A stretch of DNA of 64,000 bases from Dryocosmus kuriphilus (GCA_038277395.1 CM076192.1:193815647-193879646), one strand, 5' to 3'. Shown: positions 1 through 10,311, counted from the stretch's first letter. Program-made: numbers and translations. Notes: a model not told the origin generated them from the letters alone.

Positions 1-1275
1 CTAATTTCAACGGTTCCTGAAAGTAGGTTTATTTTTTTGATACTCAATTTTTTATAATTGCGGTAATACGTTTTTTTCACTACTTTTTAAACTAAATACG
101 TTGTCGAAAAAATATTTATATTAGTTCCATTTATTACACGTGACGTGAAATGCATATATTTTGGAAAACTATATATATATTCATTTCATTACAAAATTAA
201 CATCATAATCATTTCAAGTGTTAAAACTATAATATTTTCATTATTTTCTGGTTTCCACACATAAAATAATGAATAGAATTGCAAAAATGTTGTAATTTTA
301 TAAATATTTGTTATTTTCTGAAACGAGAAAAAAAATCATGTTCTACTTTACTGGTGCGTTACGAAAGCAGCGTGGAGCCGAAGGTATATAGAAGAGATTT
401 AAAATTGCGACCATTTGCTGTTACACACAAAGCAACGATTTGACGCAGAGAGGAAGAAGTACGAAGAGGCCAGCAGGTTTCAATGACACAAATACCATCT
501 ATGCTATATATTTTGCCCCCACTCCGCCGCCGATCACCGCATCTAGATATATAATATCTTTGGGCACGGGGGCGGAAGCTTGTCGGCGAGTAGAGTGCAG
601 AAGCCAGTTCTGCGCTGGCCATCTTTAGGTGAAGTCTGTTTGTAAAATCGCTACAGTGGCCGAATTTAGTGTGGGTTGCCTAAGCAAAATAAGAGAGGAT
701 GAAACACCAGAGATCTGGGCTTTGGGGAGCCAGGTAGGCCGCAGCAATTTTTTTTTGTGCAGATCTCCAACTTTGAATAGATTTTGTTTTTCTTTTCATG
801 TATTTGTTGCGCTATGCACCTTTTCGAGTGAGAAAGTGAGTAGATGCAATCGCGGAGTGTGTCAAGTAGATAGAATTCAGGCTACACGCCATAGCGAATG
901 TCGAGTCACGCTTTCGCGAAAATTGAATGTTTCTTCTCCCTTTTGATTTTCTTGCCGTTCTTCTCCATATTTTATCGCTATATCATCAAATCATTACTAT
1001 CAGTCTCTGTTCGCTTAGACGATGTGACTTTAAACACTGTGCGTATCTCGTTTTGTATAATGCGCTGTACAATTCCCAAACTGACTGCGCCTTATTGTTG
1101 TTTGACCTCATTAACGTTGCAGTCTCTTACCATCTGCGTCATAATGGCCTTCAGGGGTGACTTTGAATCCCACACAAGGAGGTCCACGGCCCGATGCAAC
1201 CATTCGATGCAGTTGACGTCCAAACACATCGATACTCATCGTGATACTGATGATATTTTTATGTGTACGCTCCTA
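1..1275. other. AT-rich non-coding stretch
   Basis: No convincing gene is visible. The first 360 bases are very AT-rich. Short open frames between 360 and 1300 overlap one another on both strands, have no recognisable domains and no coding-like composition. It is flanking DNA or the eroded outer part of the virus-like element that starts near 1276. Confidence 0.5.
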
Positions 1276-1817
1276 TTATATGATTCCGGCTTCACGTAGT
1301 TTCTGAATAATGGACACGATTTCATTGTTTTAGCTTGGATTGCCTGTTGCCTGAGACGCTAAGAGTAGACGAAGACGGCCAACTAGTTAGTTCGGGTCAT
1401 CCTAGTATTACTATTAAAATTTTTTCCAGCCACCATATACTGTGGCAGTGAACTTCCACTCGTTGAGGACCGTCTGCGTGGCACATTGTGCATTTCCACA
1501 ATACAGTTCTTTTACTTGATACTATTGCCTTTCCGAACAGATTCAGCTGCACTGTACCGCTTCTTGTGTGCATTTGTAGCAATTAGAATTTCTTTGTAAT
1601 AGCTCAGATGTTCAGCTGTTATATGTGATTCTTCAGGAGTATGCCTAAACAGCAGTTCCAACAAGCCAACGGTTTTTAGGTACTGTTTATCAGCAACGTA
1701 GATATGTTGTCCCACAAAATTAATGTGTTTATCGCCAATCATATGGGTTCCATTACTGAGCTTAGTAAGACCATAGATCATACGCAAATACTGTTTTCTG
1801 CTCTGACTTTCAGTATT
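1276..1817 (-). pseudogene. Uncharacterised protein of the virus-like element, C-terminal part, interrupted by Tc1
   Basis: The open part (1512-1787) encodes MRMIYGLTKLSNGTHMIGDK followed by a tract with LKTVGLLELLF and YKEILIATNAHKKRYSA. I recognise this as an uncharacterised protein repeatedly found next to the other genes of this region in insect genomes; its function is unknown to me. After a frame change it continues with LPQYMVAGKN and then DDPN, a stop codon, LVGRLRLLLASQATGNPS, a second stop, and NNEIVSIIQKLREAGII, ending at the TAA at 1276-1278. The 5' side is cut by the Tc1 transposon at 1818; residual open sequence beyond it (about 3070-3180, minus strand) may be the rest of the gene. 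Two stops and at least one frameshift make it non-functional. Confidence 0.5.
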
Positions 1818-1819
1818 TA

Positions 1820-3067
1820 CCTCAAGAAAGAATACGCGCTTTCTCGAAAAGTTTTGAAGATTTTTGTTCGTTTCTTTTTGGCCTGACTGTACGTTTCAAG
1901 GGCAAGAGCGGAACTGCCGATTTGGTTCAGTCTCATTCGAAGTGTCGGATAGTGACCAAGTTTGCGCAATGAGTGCAATATACGCCAAACGGTTTGGAGC
2001 TGTGTTTTTGTGCAGCAATGCACACGGACCAAAACTTTCATATTCAGCTGCTGCTAAAGTGCTTAAAAAGTCTAAGAACTTCGTGCAAAAGTGGGTGGAG
2101 TGGTATAGGGACACAAAAGCTGTTGACGATCCTCCAGGAAATGGAGAAACGCGAGCAACGTCCAGCAAGGAGGATAAGGGGATCTTCGCACTATTCAAGC
2201 GCAACCCCACTCTACGGCTGCGCGAAGCCAAGGCTAAGCTAGCGGAGAACGGACTAGGCGTTAGTATAAACACCATAAGATGCAGATTAGCTAAGGAAAA
2301 CATGCAGTACCGTAGCACGAGGCAGAAACCCCTGCTCTCAGAAGTGCACATGCAAAAACGGCTGTCATGGGATATGGAAAATAATGATCGCGATTGGTCA
2401 AATGTGATTTTTTCCGACGAAGCATCCTTTTGGACATGGATTCCAATAAAACGTGCCTGGGCAGGCAAAGGTGAGCGGTTCCTCCAGCGAACTGTTATAC
2501 ACCCAGTAGAGATCCATGTTTGGGGATGCTTCTCACAGCGCGGTTTTGGCTGTTTAGAGCTGTTCACTGAGAACCTGAACGCGGAAGGAATGGTCAAAAT
2601 CTACAAGCATGGTCTTCTGAGGTCTGCAGAAAAGATATTTGGAGCCAATAATGAGGTTTGGATCCTTCAAGAGGACAACGATCCCAAACATTGCAGTCGC
2701 CTCTGCAAGAACTGGAATGCTGAAAATGGCGTCGTCACCTTGGCCCGGCCTTCACAATCACCTGATGCCAATCTGATTGATAATGTGTGGAGTGTCGTTA
2801 AGAGAGAACTTGCAGAAAGGTGTGCATTCACCCTCAAGCAGCTCTCTAGACGAATTAGAGAGGCGTGGCACACTCTATCTTTATAAAATGCTGAAAAATT
2901 AGTCGAGAGCATGCTCAGAAGATGCCAGGCCATTATCGAGAATAATGGCGCTTGGACCATTTATTAAGGTAAGTAATCCCTAGTTTTTAAGGCATTTCTT
3001 CATGCCAAAAAAGAAAAAGAAAGTTTTCTTTAAAACTTCTCGAGAAAACGCGTATTCTTTCTTGTGG
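1820..3067 (+). mobile_element. Tc1-like DNA transposon
   Basis: Imperfect terminal inverted repeats of about 40 bp bound the element: the left end reads CAAGAAAGAATACGCG from 1823 and the right end, at 3064 on the minus strand, begins with the same 16 bases. The left end follows a TA dinucleotide (1818-1819), the expected Tc1 target; the right flank reads AA, so that TA appears mutated. Total length is about 1.25 kb, normal for the superfamily. It carries a single transposase gene in the plus orientation with one internal stop. It interrupts the older virus-like gene on the minus strand, so it arrived later. Confidence 0.85.
1969..2967 (+). pseudogene. Tc1-like transposase, one premature stop
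   Basis: The frame is open from 1864 but the first sensible start is ATG 1969 (MSAIYAKRFGAVF). An N-terminal paired-type helix-turn-helix region (KLSYSAAAKVLKKSKNFVQKW) is followed by the DDE catalytic domain. The first aspartate is in VIFSDEASFW, the second in LQEDNDPKH, and the third acidic residue is an aspartate in SPDANLIDNVW, where Tc1 proteins normally carry glutamate (NPIENLW). There are 34 residues between the second and third acids, so the triad reads DD34D. The frame ends at TAA 2884-2886, but the same frame continues for 26 codons (NAEKLVESMLRRCQAII, then GAWTIY) to TAA 2965-2967, the usual end of the family. The element is therefore nearly intact, with one nonsense change near the C-terminus. 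Confidence 0.85.
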
Positions 3068-3299
3068 AACAGACTATAACATTCTGAGAAATCTGTTATT
3101 CAAATACTCATAATTAACACAAAATACACTTCCATGATCATCATGAACCATAGTTTTTTCCTGCTCTCCTTCTTCTGAATCAGCTGTTATGTGTGAAGCG
3201 TTATCATACTCCACATCATCATTTTCCTTTGCATGCTCAACCTTCTCTCTATAATAATATCATTTCCACAGCGTAACTCGTATTTATAGAGTAAGAAAA

Positions 3300-3960
3300 C
3301 AGTCAAATCATTTTCGGTATCTGCCCTCCTTAATCTCACTGTCCTTGTCAAAGACGACAAACCCATACTTGTTACTCCATCATGCTGAACATAGGGTCTT
3401 GAAATTGAGAATAACTCATCTCAGTGTTCACGTGATCGTCATGAACATGCCTCAAATTCGTCTCATCCTGCTTGAAAAGTATGAAGAGATTGATATTAAC
3501 TCACATAAAATATTTGGGAATTCAAGCGTAAGTTTGATATATGTAAAAACTGTTAACGTCAGCATGTCTACACTTGCAAAAGAAGGATCTAATCTGGTCC
3601 TGTGTCTCACTGGCCACATCACCAAATATAATTATAGAATTTGATTTAGATTTCCTTGGTCATATTATTTCTTCATGCTCACTGAAGGGAAAATACTCAA
3701 CACCATCTACATTATTTATCACCTGTTCCAGGAATCGGTACTTTGGTTGCTTCAGGGATTTCAAGTAGACGTCGACATTGGCAAATTTCAACCCGCTTGT
3801 GTGTAAAATTAGAGCGATTAATGTATACGTATGTCTTGCCACTATTTGGTGCTCCACGAAAGCCTGCACGAATACTGTCTGGCAGTAGACTGTCATTACG
3901 TTTTACCCACTTCTTCTTCTTTGATTGGACGAGAGTGTCAAAGGTTTCTTGCACCGCATC
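3300..3960 (-). pseudogene. FtsK/HerA-type packaging ATPase remnant
   Basis: Read on the minus strand, the N-terminal part contains SIRAGFRGAPNSGKTYV, a P-loop of the form GxPxSGKT. After a frame change it continues with ANVDVYLKSLKQPKYRFLEQ. A further frame gives NSIIIFGDVASETQDQIRSF at the place of the Walker B strand, followed by CRHADV. Two more frames give HVHDDHVNTEMSYSQF and then KYGFVVFDKDSEIKEGRYRK. The order and content match the small A32-like DNA-packaging ATPase of Polintons and adintoviruses, which is about 230-260 residues. At least four frameshifts or stops make it a pseudogene. In Walker B the acidic pair expected at the strand end is GD here. The family call is from memory and moderately secure. 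Confidence 0.6.
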
Positions 3961-4189
3961 TTGACTTCGACTGTGACAAAACCTATAAGTACATCGCTTT
4001 TATAGCTTTCAGGTCCTTTGCGTGGTAACCTCCGTTCAGTGAGGAATGACTTTATATCGGGGTAAGTGCTCCCTCAATTAACTCATCAACAACTTGCCAT
4101 TTGAGTTGCATTTACCTGGCTGTTAGTACTCCGATCCAGGTATTGAGCTAGTCAAATGACTTGTTAGATGTGACCTAGGTATCAATTCT

Positions 4190-5000
4190 CTATACACAGC
4201 ACGTAAAGGACACGATATTGCATTTTCAAGTAATCTTGAGAACGTTGAAGCGAGAATATGTGCAGATCGTGTATTGGCCAGTAAAGCGCGGCTACGAGTA
4301 TTTGCTAAGGGGCTAGAATTGACGAGAAAGAGGCAGCACTAGCAATAACGAACCTAATGAATGCTAAAGCGGAAAACCAGTTCAAAGAAGAGACAGCTCA
4401 GTTAAAAGAAGGAGAATGTAATAGGATTTAGGAAGATTGTGAATAGCAATGAGGCAAACTGGTGGTAGTGATGCAAATGTGGCCATCAAGTCTGCAATCA
4501 GAGGTGCGCAGGAAGCTCTCAAAAGTGCGCAAGTGACAAATTCGCGTGTCTTGCGAATATTGTCGAAAGTCGGTGGTATTTTGCCAGTGATTCCCATATT
4601 TGCAGACTCAGTGCACTTTGAGCTCTTACTGGTAGAGAAGCTGGTGTAGCCAAGGCCGTAAGCGATGCTAGCGACCTAAAGAACACCTCGCGGTGGCTCA
4701 ACGTCATAACAAGCTACAGAGGCTCTTGTTCTGGGAAAGGGTTTACACCTCATCGTGCACTCGCTGATACCGATGGTTTAAGATATGCTAAAGCTATAAA
4801 GGTTCCACATTTCCGTGGAGTGCTTATGCTTGATGAGCCACCAGTGCGTACTCCTCACAAAACTGAGTCAGCTATTGTAAACCTTGATGACAGTCACGTC
4901 CCTGTTTCAGTCATGATATATATCAGCACTATGAAGATGTTGAGTGTGGACACATGTGTTTAAAGATTTTGTCTAAACTATTGTATTTAAGAGACAAATA
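4190..5000 (+). pseudogene. Degraded minor structural / adenain-like protease region
   Basis: Several short frames join only through frameshifts. 4431-4460 gives GFRKIVNS. 4540-4620 gives VLRILSKVGGILPVIPIFA, a hydrophobic segment, then AKAVSDASDLKNT in another frame. 4760-4900 gives HRALADTDGLRYAKAIKVPH, then FRGVLM, then TESAIVNLDDSHVP. The last tract resembles the N-terminal part of the adenovirus-type cysteine protease found beside the ATPase in Polinton-like elements, but the expected GTHW-type catalytic histidine motif is not readable and the remainder is lost or scrambled after 5000. The hydrophobic tract could belong to a separate minor capsid-type protein. Function is inferred only from context and resemblance. 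Confidence 0.35.
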
Positions 5001-5072
5001 ATCTCCATATAAGAGAGCCTGATGTACTGATTAGAAGCTGAAGCGTGAAGAACACCGTCATGAACGAATCAT

Positions 5073-5617
5073 CTTGCTCTCACTATAACGGAAAACTCTT
5101 CTGTGTTCGAGGCAGAGTACTTGCCACCAGTAGAACTCTCTCCACATAAGAACTACGCTCTTGGTCTCTCTGAATTGCTCACATTCAATGCGATTCCTAA
5201 CGTCGAAGCTAGAAAGAATGCAATCAAGCTCGGTCAAAGGAAAGTTGTCATACCAACTGTCAGCTATGATATTGAAGATATTGAGAGATATGTTTAGAAG
5301 ATTCTAGTGAATGACGGCATTACAATAAACATTAAGCCAAATAATAACACACTGAGCAGCAAGATAAAGTGTGATCATGGAGAGGACTTTCGACCAGTGG
5401 ATTTCATTGGAAAATTGTTGGGTTTCGGAGGTCATGTTCGCGAGGCCAATAAGGTCTACAATTCCGATCTACCTGGGGCTATTTTCAAAGTGAATGTTTC
5501 AAGAGTCGAGCATAATGTCACAACAGGAGCCTACACAAACGAGCGCAAAGTGCACACGATTCGCGAGTATTTTCGTGCCCTTCCACCAGGATATAAGATT
5601 ATGAAAGTGCCATAAAA
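5073..5617 (+). pseudogene. Uncharacterised structural-type protein of the virus-like element
   Basis: One reading frame runs from about 5073 (no clear ATG; ITENSSVFEAEYLPPVELSP) to 5617. It has an in-frame TAG at 5295-5297 and a TAA at 5613-5615 in a place where related proteins continue, so both look like substitutions in sense codons. Recognisable tracts are FRPVDFIGKLLGFGGHV, NVSRVEHNVTTGAYTNE and HTIREYFRALPPGYKIMKVP. This protein type travels with the downstream jelly-roll-like gene in insect and Hydra genomes; I know of no experimentally defined function. In the same frame a strongly hydrophobic segment follows (IIIIIIVIVICIVYKRKG, about 5740-5795) with a basic flank, resembling a membrane anchor. 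Confidence 0.45.
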
Positions 5618-5985
5618 CGTTACTTGCATATCTGTCAATCGCCGTGAAGACAATGCATCAAATTCAGCCCCGCATTCTTCATCAAGACGGAGACTTGGTG
5701 AATTTTCTAGGAGAGATTATAACAATACGACTGCAAGTCAAATCATCATTATAATAATAGTAATAGTAATTTGTATTGTGTACAAGCGCAAAGGAGTCTG
5801 TATAAGGGAGACAAGATATAAGATACAGGTTAGTTCTCAGCCAGCATGCGAGGCCACATCACCACAGAAAGTGCTCCGTCTAATACAACAAGGCCTCAAG
5901 ATGAAGGAAAGGATTTGGAAAGGCCGCTCAGGACATTTTTCGTCTGCAGCAGTTGCAAAAAAAAAAACGTTACTGCCACATTCTT
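5618..5985 (+). other. Intergenic or eroded coding link with a transmembrane-like tract
   Basis: This stretch lies between the two structural-type pseudogenes. It holds the hydrophobic segment near 5740-5795 and a further open frame to 5987, but no motif I can name. It probably contained the C-terminus of the upstream protein and the N-terminus of the downstream one before frameshifts accumulated. Confidence 0.3.
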
Positions 5986-6984
5986 AGTGAGCAATGTAAT
6001 CCTCTTTATGTTTGATGAAGTTCGCTGTAAACTCAATGGTATTGATATTGATCATTCCAAATATGTTGGTCTCATGATCACCATAAAAGGCTACGTTTCT
6101 CTCACTCCTGGAAAATATTGTCTTATGGAGAATTCAGGATGGCTAGGTATGCCCGAAGGAACAGAACTTCTTACCAATGAGGATGGATACTTTGATATCA
6201 ATATACCGCTCAGTATGATACTAGGATTCGCTGAAGACTATCGAGAAATCGTCTTGATTGCAAAGCATGAACTTATACTGACAAGATCACGTAGTGACAT
6301 GAAAGTCATCGTTCAGCAACGCCAAGATCCTGGGAACAAAGAACAATTTAGGATCTCGATTGAGAAAGTGGAGTGGATGATACCGTATGTGATGGCTTCA
6401 GGTCAGCAGAATATACAATTGTTGAACGTTATTGAAGAAGACCCTCTGAACTCTAAGAGTTTCGCTCACGCGAATTGTATGAATACCCTATGCTCCTCAC
6501 CACCCAGAGACACATATGGACTGTAAAAAAGTCAGCTCAGTTGGAGAAAACTCGTTACGTTAGCCTGGGTTTCCAGACAGGCAGAACGGTTAGGCGAGCA
6601 AGATATGCTAATGGTTTCGATCATTCTATTATAAGCAATGTCAAGGTGTTCCTCAATTCACAGTACTATCCGCACGGCAATCTGAAACTGAAAATTAATC
6701 ACATTCAGTTTGCACTACTGTGTGAGATGTATGCAAACTTTCAGGCAGCCTACTAGTGCAAAGAGCCTGAAACAATGTTGGAGAAAAACGATTTCACAGC
6801 ACACACTCCTCTGGCTGTTATCGATTGCTCAAAACAGAATGAGTTTCTCAAACATCCCTCAGCGGAAATTCTTCTGGAATTTGAATCTAGGGACAATTTT
6901 CCCTCTGAAAGTTCAGCCTACTGCCTCATCATACATGATCGTCTTAATCAATGTCAGCCTCTCAGTGGTAGCTTAAAAAGTTGA
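5986..6984 (+). pseudogene. Putative capsid-type (jelly-roll-like) protein remnant
   Basis: The reading begins near 6005 with FMFDEVRCKLNGIDIDHSKY and passes through GYFDINIPLSMILGFAEDYR and VLIAKHELILTRSRSD. A frameshift near 6460-6475 moves it to LYEYPMLLTTQRHIWTVKKS, then YVSLGFQTGRTVRRARY and DHSIISNVKVFLNSQYYPHG. An in-frame TAG at 6754-6756 is followed in the same frame by MLEKNDFTAHTPLAVIDCSK and SSAYCLIIHDRLNQCQPLSG, ending at 6984. The total of about 330 residues, beta-rich and without catalytic motifs, matches an uncharacterised family that accompanies the ATPase in insect elements. A capsid role is plausible from context but unproven. It is inactive: one frameshift and one stop. 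Confidence 0.45.
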
Positions 6985-7067
6985 TTTCAGTGGTGGAGAT
7001 AATACCAGCAGTGTCGGGGGTAATGTGAGCGTTGGTGTGTTAATGTCAGCAGCGGTGGGGAGCAATT
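6985..7067 (+). other. Spacer upstream of the 7.1 kb gene
   Basis: A short GT-rich spacer (GGTGGAG, GTGTTAATGTCAGCAGCGG) with no reading frame; it precedes the promoter of the next gene. Confidence 0.3.
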
Positions 7068-7103
7068 TGTAAAAGAAATGCTTTCAGCAACCAGAATTCA
7101 GTT
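7068..7103 (+). promoter_or_regulatory. TATA-like box and arthropod initiator of the 7.1 kb gene
   Basis: TGTAAAAG at 7068-7075 resembles a weakened TATA box. TCAGTT at 7098-7103 fits the arthropod initiator, with A(+1) at 7100, about 31 bases from the box. ATG follows at 7113. The same layout is present, better conserved, in front of the two homologous genes at 39.4 kb and 43.3 kb, which is why I call this short site. Confidence 0.5.
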
Positions 7104-7112
7104 CTCGTCGAA

Positions 7113-7609
7113 ATGGATTTCGTAGTAGACGTGCAAGGCTTCATGAAGTCCATTAACCAGTTTGTCTTCAAGGGTTTGTCTGTAGTTTCTCTCCAGGAAG
7201 ACTCTCAACATGTGGCTTACCTATTTGAAACTCTGTGCTACTGGCATGTGTTACCAGCCCGCTACAGAAGTCAAAATTTGTGGCTGACGCGCAATGTTCG
7301 TGGTCTCGAATGAAGCGCTGGTGACACATCCTACGAAGAAGTGAGGCACATAATTCGAAAAAACTGCGTGGTGCAAATGTCTTCTACCTTAAGGGATTGG
7401 AAATGAAGAGGCGGCTGGAGCAGCTTCTGAAAAATTTAAATAATCTGGAATATTTGGGTCGTCCTTCACTCCAAAAATTGCACTCTACATTTTGCATGAG
7501 GTGTAATCACCATACTCAGTACTGGTATGAAAATTGTGCTGTTCCAAATGTTCTTGCTCTCAGGAAATGGATCTTGGCTTCTCTGGATAAGCCTACTATT
7601 AGACATTAA
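7113..7609 (+). pseudogene. RNase H-fold-like protein of the virus-like element (copy 1)
   Basis: ATG 7113 starts MDFVVDVQGFMKSINQFVFK. The opening hDhQGF...FhhKELAh pattern looks like the first beta strands of an RNase H-fold nuclease; that fold is my inference. A TGA at 7311-7313 replaces the tryptophan seen in the 43.3 kb copy (IEWNAGDTPYE; here LE-stop-SAGDTSYEEV). A frameshift near 7365 leads to NVFYLKGLEMKRRLEQLLKN, RPSLQKLHSTFCMRCNHH and YENCAVPNVLALRKWI. The C-terminal cluster of C, C, H, H and C residues suggests metal binding. The gene is the last recognisable one of the virus-like element. One stop and one frameshift disable it. Confidence 0.55.
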
Positions 7610-8129
7610 ATTACAAGTAAAATCGATGATGATGATGACGATGATGTTGACGAATGTGTGAATGATGTTAACGAGATGAAATATCCTGATGATCACGCGA
7701 CGAAAGATATTGATACCTCGATCATCATATGGCTTGCCGGTTTCGAATTCATGTTTTCGTAAAAACGTTTTGTTCCCTTGTCTAAATTGGTTAAGATTCT
7801 ACTTTGTATTCTTAGGTTAAGTTCTTTGAATAAACAGAAAAATGTTTACATGTGTAGAGGTTTTAACTTTAATTCAACCCTATCAACCTACCTTTAAATT
7901 TATGGACAAGTTGTACAATTTCCGCTTCGTTGCTTCAAACAGCAACAACAATAAAAACAGCGATGTATTTTCAGCTGAATTTCACACTATACTTTCAAAC
8001 ATCGATGAGTAGAAACTTTTACAGGTAAGTATTTGATTAACTATACATTCGTGTAGAGAAATTGCGTCTTGAAGTCTGTCTATCCGTGTCTAGAAACTGC
8101 AATCCCCATAATATATCAACTACAATATT

Positions 8130-8151
8130 CGTAGGAGAGAGAGAGAGAGAG
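8130..8151. repeat. (GA)n microsatellite
   Basis: About nine GA dinucleotides in a row within AT-rich sequence. Confidence 0.8.
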
Positions 8152-8369
8152 ACGTGAATTCCAATACATAACCCTGACTGCATTTTGTGCATGTTTATGG
8201 GCGAGCGAAGGGCTACATGTAGTAATTTCGTGTCTCTAGCTACTTATTACTAAAATAATCGAGAAGAGGCTTAGTGCGGACATGAACCACGTCAGTTTAC
8301 GAGATATGTAGCCTGGAACAGAACCCTTTCTTATCGACAAACTTTTAATAGTTTACTTCACACGTGACA

Positions 8370-8545
8370 TATTTATACCTAACCGACTGATGATAACTGC
8401 CTATCCGTCTTTCCTACACTGCCGACTGATGGCAAATACTTGCCACTGAAACATACCATACCGACTGATAGTAGCAAATTGCCTTACATCCAATGGGCCC
8501 AGAATCCTACATTACCGACTGAGAAAAATACCGACTTTCGATAAC
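8370..8545. repeat. Degenerate repeat with ACCGACTGA core
   Basis: TACCGACTGA-type words occur at about 8380, 8421, 8459 and 8513, each followed by an AT-rich tail such as TGATAAC, TGGCAAA or TAGTAGC. Spacing is about 40-55 bases. It may be a short diverged tandem array or a cluster of binding sites; function is unknown. Confidence 0.4.
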
Positions 8546-8994
8546 TCAGCACAGTCGTGAAACACTTACGGTGTAGTGGCGCCATCTGCGGGCGACAGCG
8601 CATATCTTGTCGTGCTTTCCCCGTATCCTCTTAGCTATTCTACTATAGTTGTCAATAAAATCTTTGGGAAAACCTTCAGAACCATGGAAACACTTGGAAG
8701 TCTTTGAAATCATTCAAAGTCGCTTAAAGTGTTTGATTCTTAAACGCAAGAAGCTTTAGTTGTCCAAGAAGGATGTAAAGTTCTATTTTAGTACATATAT
8801 ATTGCACATCGTGTATTGTATTCATAAATTTGACATACAATGAAATCAGTAATCGGTCCTACTGTATTGTACAAGAAACCCTTTGCATAAGATTTCAGAA
8901 AAAAAAACTTTGGAGATATTTCAAACCTTTAACTGTAACAAAAGTAAATACTTTCTTCTTCTTAGATTAATAATTATTTTTGTTAATTTTAGTA

Positions 8995-9534
8995 TTAAGT
9001 TGAATGGTATAGATGCTGTAGAGAATCGTAGTTTCCAGGTTCAATTGAAAACAAGCTTGCGTTTACGCAACGGATATCTGTTGGAGCTTCCGCCGCCTCT
9101 TTTGAGGTCATAGGCTCAAAATTACCGTCGTTCATGTGTACTTTCATCCGTTTTCCTTTGCAGTTATATATTCCTTTAAGAAACTTCATATCCTCTACTA
9201 TTGCGAAAACCTCACCATCGGTTGTTGACAATACAATATATTCTTGTGCAGGCATACGTGGATATGTGCGTCTTCCTACTTTCATCTTAATTTTTTTATT
9301 ACCAGGAAAAATATATCTTCGAAATTCGAATATCCTGTCCGGATTTTCCACGGGAACAAGCCGTTTGTATCCAACATCTTCAAGTTGGGAAGCTGCAAGA
9401 CACGCGGTAAAAGCTCCCGGTTTCCTTACTGGGGAATCTGTAGGAAGAAATAGAAAATCATTCTGCGAGGTACCTACTTTTATGTATATCATGAACATGT
9501 GAGTGTATCTAAATTTTCCCACGCTATCCCTCAA
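8995..9534 (-). CDS. Protein of unknown function, tandem copy 1
   Basis: An open frame of about 179 codons on the minus strand. The central part, MPAQEYIVLSTTDGEVFAIV then EDMKFLKGIYN, is almost identical in all three tandem copies, as is KRMKVHMNDG. I do not recognise the family; the region looks like a small mixed alpha/beta domain without cysteine clusters, a signal peptide or membrane segments. Compared with copies 2 and 3 this copy lacks a segment of about 20 residues (around AAAVPCEKYRL), and the ATG used there is altered (ATAAAAGTAGG here against ATAAATGTATG), so its start would lie further upstream (MRDSVGKF) or it is an internal exon. The absence of stops despite divergence suggests past selection. 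Confidence 0.55.
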   Translation of the reverse strand: MRDSVGKFRYTHMFMIYIKVGTSQNDFLFLPTDSPVRKPGAFTACLAASQLEDVGYKRLVPVENPDRIFEFRRYIFPGNKKIKMKVGRRTYPRMPAQEYIVLSTTDGEVFAIVEDMKFLKGIYNCKGKRMKVHMNDGNFEPMTSKEAAEAPTDIRCVNASLFSIEPGNYDSLQHLYHST

Positions 9535-10284
9535 TATTACGCGTTCAAACTCTCATCTTCCTGCTCCTCTTCCTCCACCCGCAACATATCTTTCTCGTCC
9601 TGACTAGAGGCAAGTTTAGAAGAGAATCTCTGACTCGAGACATATCGATTGGCTTATGATAATCCTATATGTATGTAATTGAATAGTAAGTATCAAGGTT
9701 TAAGCAACTCAATAATTATTTGCCTTATTCACTAAATGCACGCTTGGAATTTTAGTGCAAGGGCGACAAGGTGCAGCCGCATCTTATTCTAATAAATCTT
9801 ACTGGATGTTACTCTTATCTAGCATTTACTCATCTTTTAAAATTCTTCTATCCTTACGCTTCTCTAGGGCCTCCGCTTCCTTTTCTCATCATTTTCTCCC
9901 CAGTCATGCTAATGCCCCCCCCCCCCACACCTCTCCCTCTTTTATTCCTACTCCTCTATCTTCTGCAACTACTATATCTGTCAAACCTTATCCATAACCT
10001 TGAAAATTTTAACTCAGGCTCAAAATTCCTAATCAGCGGCTTCGAAGAAATCTTTGATAGAGAGTTCACAGGAAATCGACGAGATGAAACGTTTGATACC
10101 TAGTTACCTCAGAAAATGGAATTTATTGATATAATAGGTCCTAGAGCTGTAATATTTCAAAACTTCTTCCAAAATACTTCGAGATTCGGATTCGGCCCGA
10201 AAAATTTCGTGAGAAAACACCAAACCTCAGCGGGGGAAATCTTGTAGTGTGCATAATTCTTTGATACATTATTTAGATTTTAAT
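9535..10284. other. Non-coding part of tandem unit, copy 1
   Basis: Corresponds to 21470-22260 and 25140-25925 in the other copies: a CT-rich block (TCCTCTTCCTCC), an AT-rich block with AATAAATCTTACT, and the block around CCTCAGCGGGGGAAAT. A C-run of 11 bases lies at 9917-9927. Open frames here are low-complexity leucine/proline/serine translations and are not credible genes. Confidence 0.5.
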
Positions 10285-10311
10285 ATGGTAAGTGTCTGAG
10301 TAGAATTAATA

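Larger units (their letters stand above)
1276..7609. mobile_element. Decayed Maverick/Polinton-like (endogenous dsDNA virus-like) element
   Basis: A run of gene remnants on both strands matches, from memory of the families, the gene set of large self-synthesising or virus-like elements common in insect genomes. On the minus strand there is a C-terminal fragment of an uncharacterised protein (1276-1817) and a packaging-type ATPase with a Walker A motif (about 3300-3960). On the plus strand there is a possible protease region, two structural-type proteins and an RNase H-fold-like protein. Nearly every gene has stops or frameshifts, so the copy is a fossil. I saw no DNA polymerase B or integrase gene and no terminal inverted repeats, so both borders are uncertain. 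Assignment to Polinton/adintovirus relatives is inference from the ATPase and gene company. Confidence 0.5.
7610..8994. other. Non-coding stretch with simple repeats
   Basis: No coding potential is seen. 7625-7655 is a GATGAT microsatellite. 8133-8151 is a (GA)n run. Between about 8375 and 8545 the motif ACCGACTGA recurs four times at irregular spacing. An AATAAA at 7829 could be a polyadenylation signal for the preceding gene. The rest shows nothing I can name. Confidence 0.5.

Noticed and set aside
1896..2597. 233-codon minus-strand frame
   Set aside because: Exact antisense of the Tc1 transposase; only the plus strand has the DDE motifs.
9755..10103. Pro/Leu/Ser-rich plus-strand frames
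   Set aside because: They arise from CT-rich low-complexity DNA; the corresponding frames are broken in the other tandem copies.
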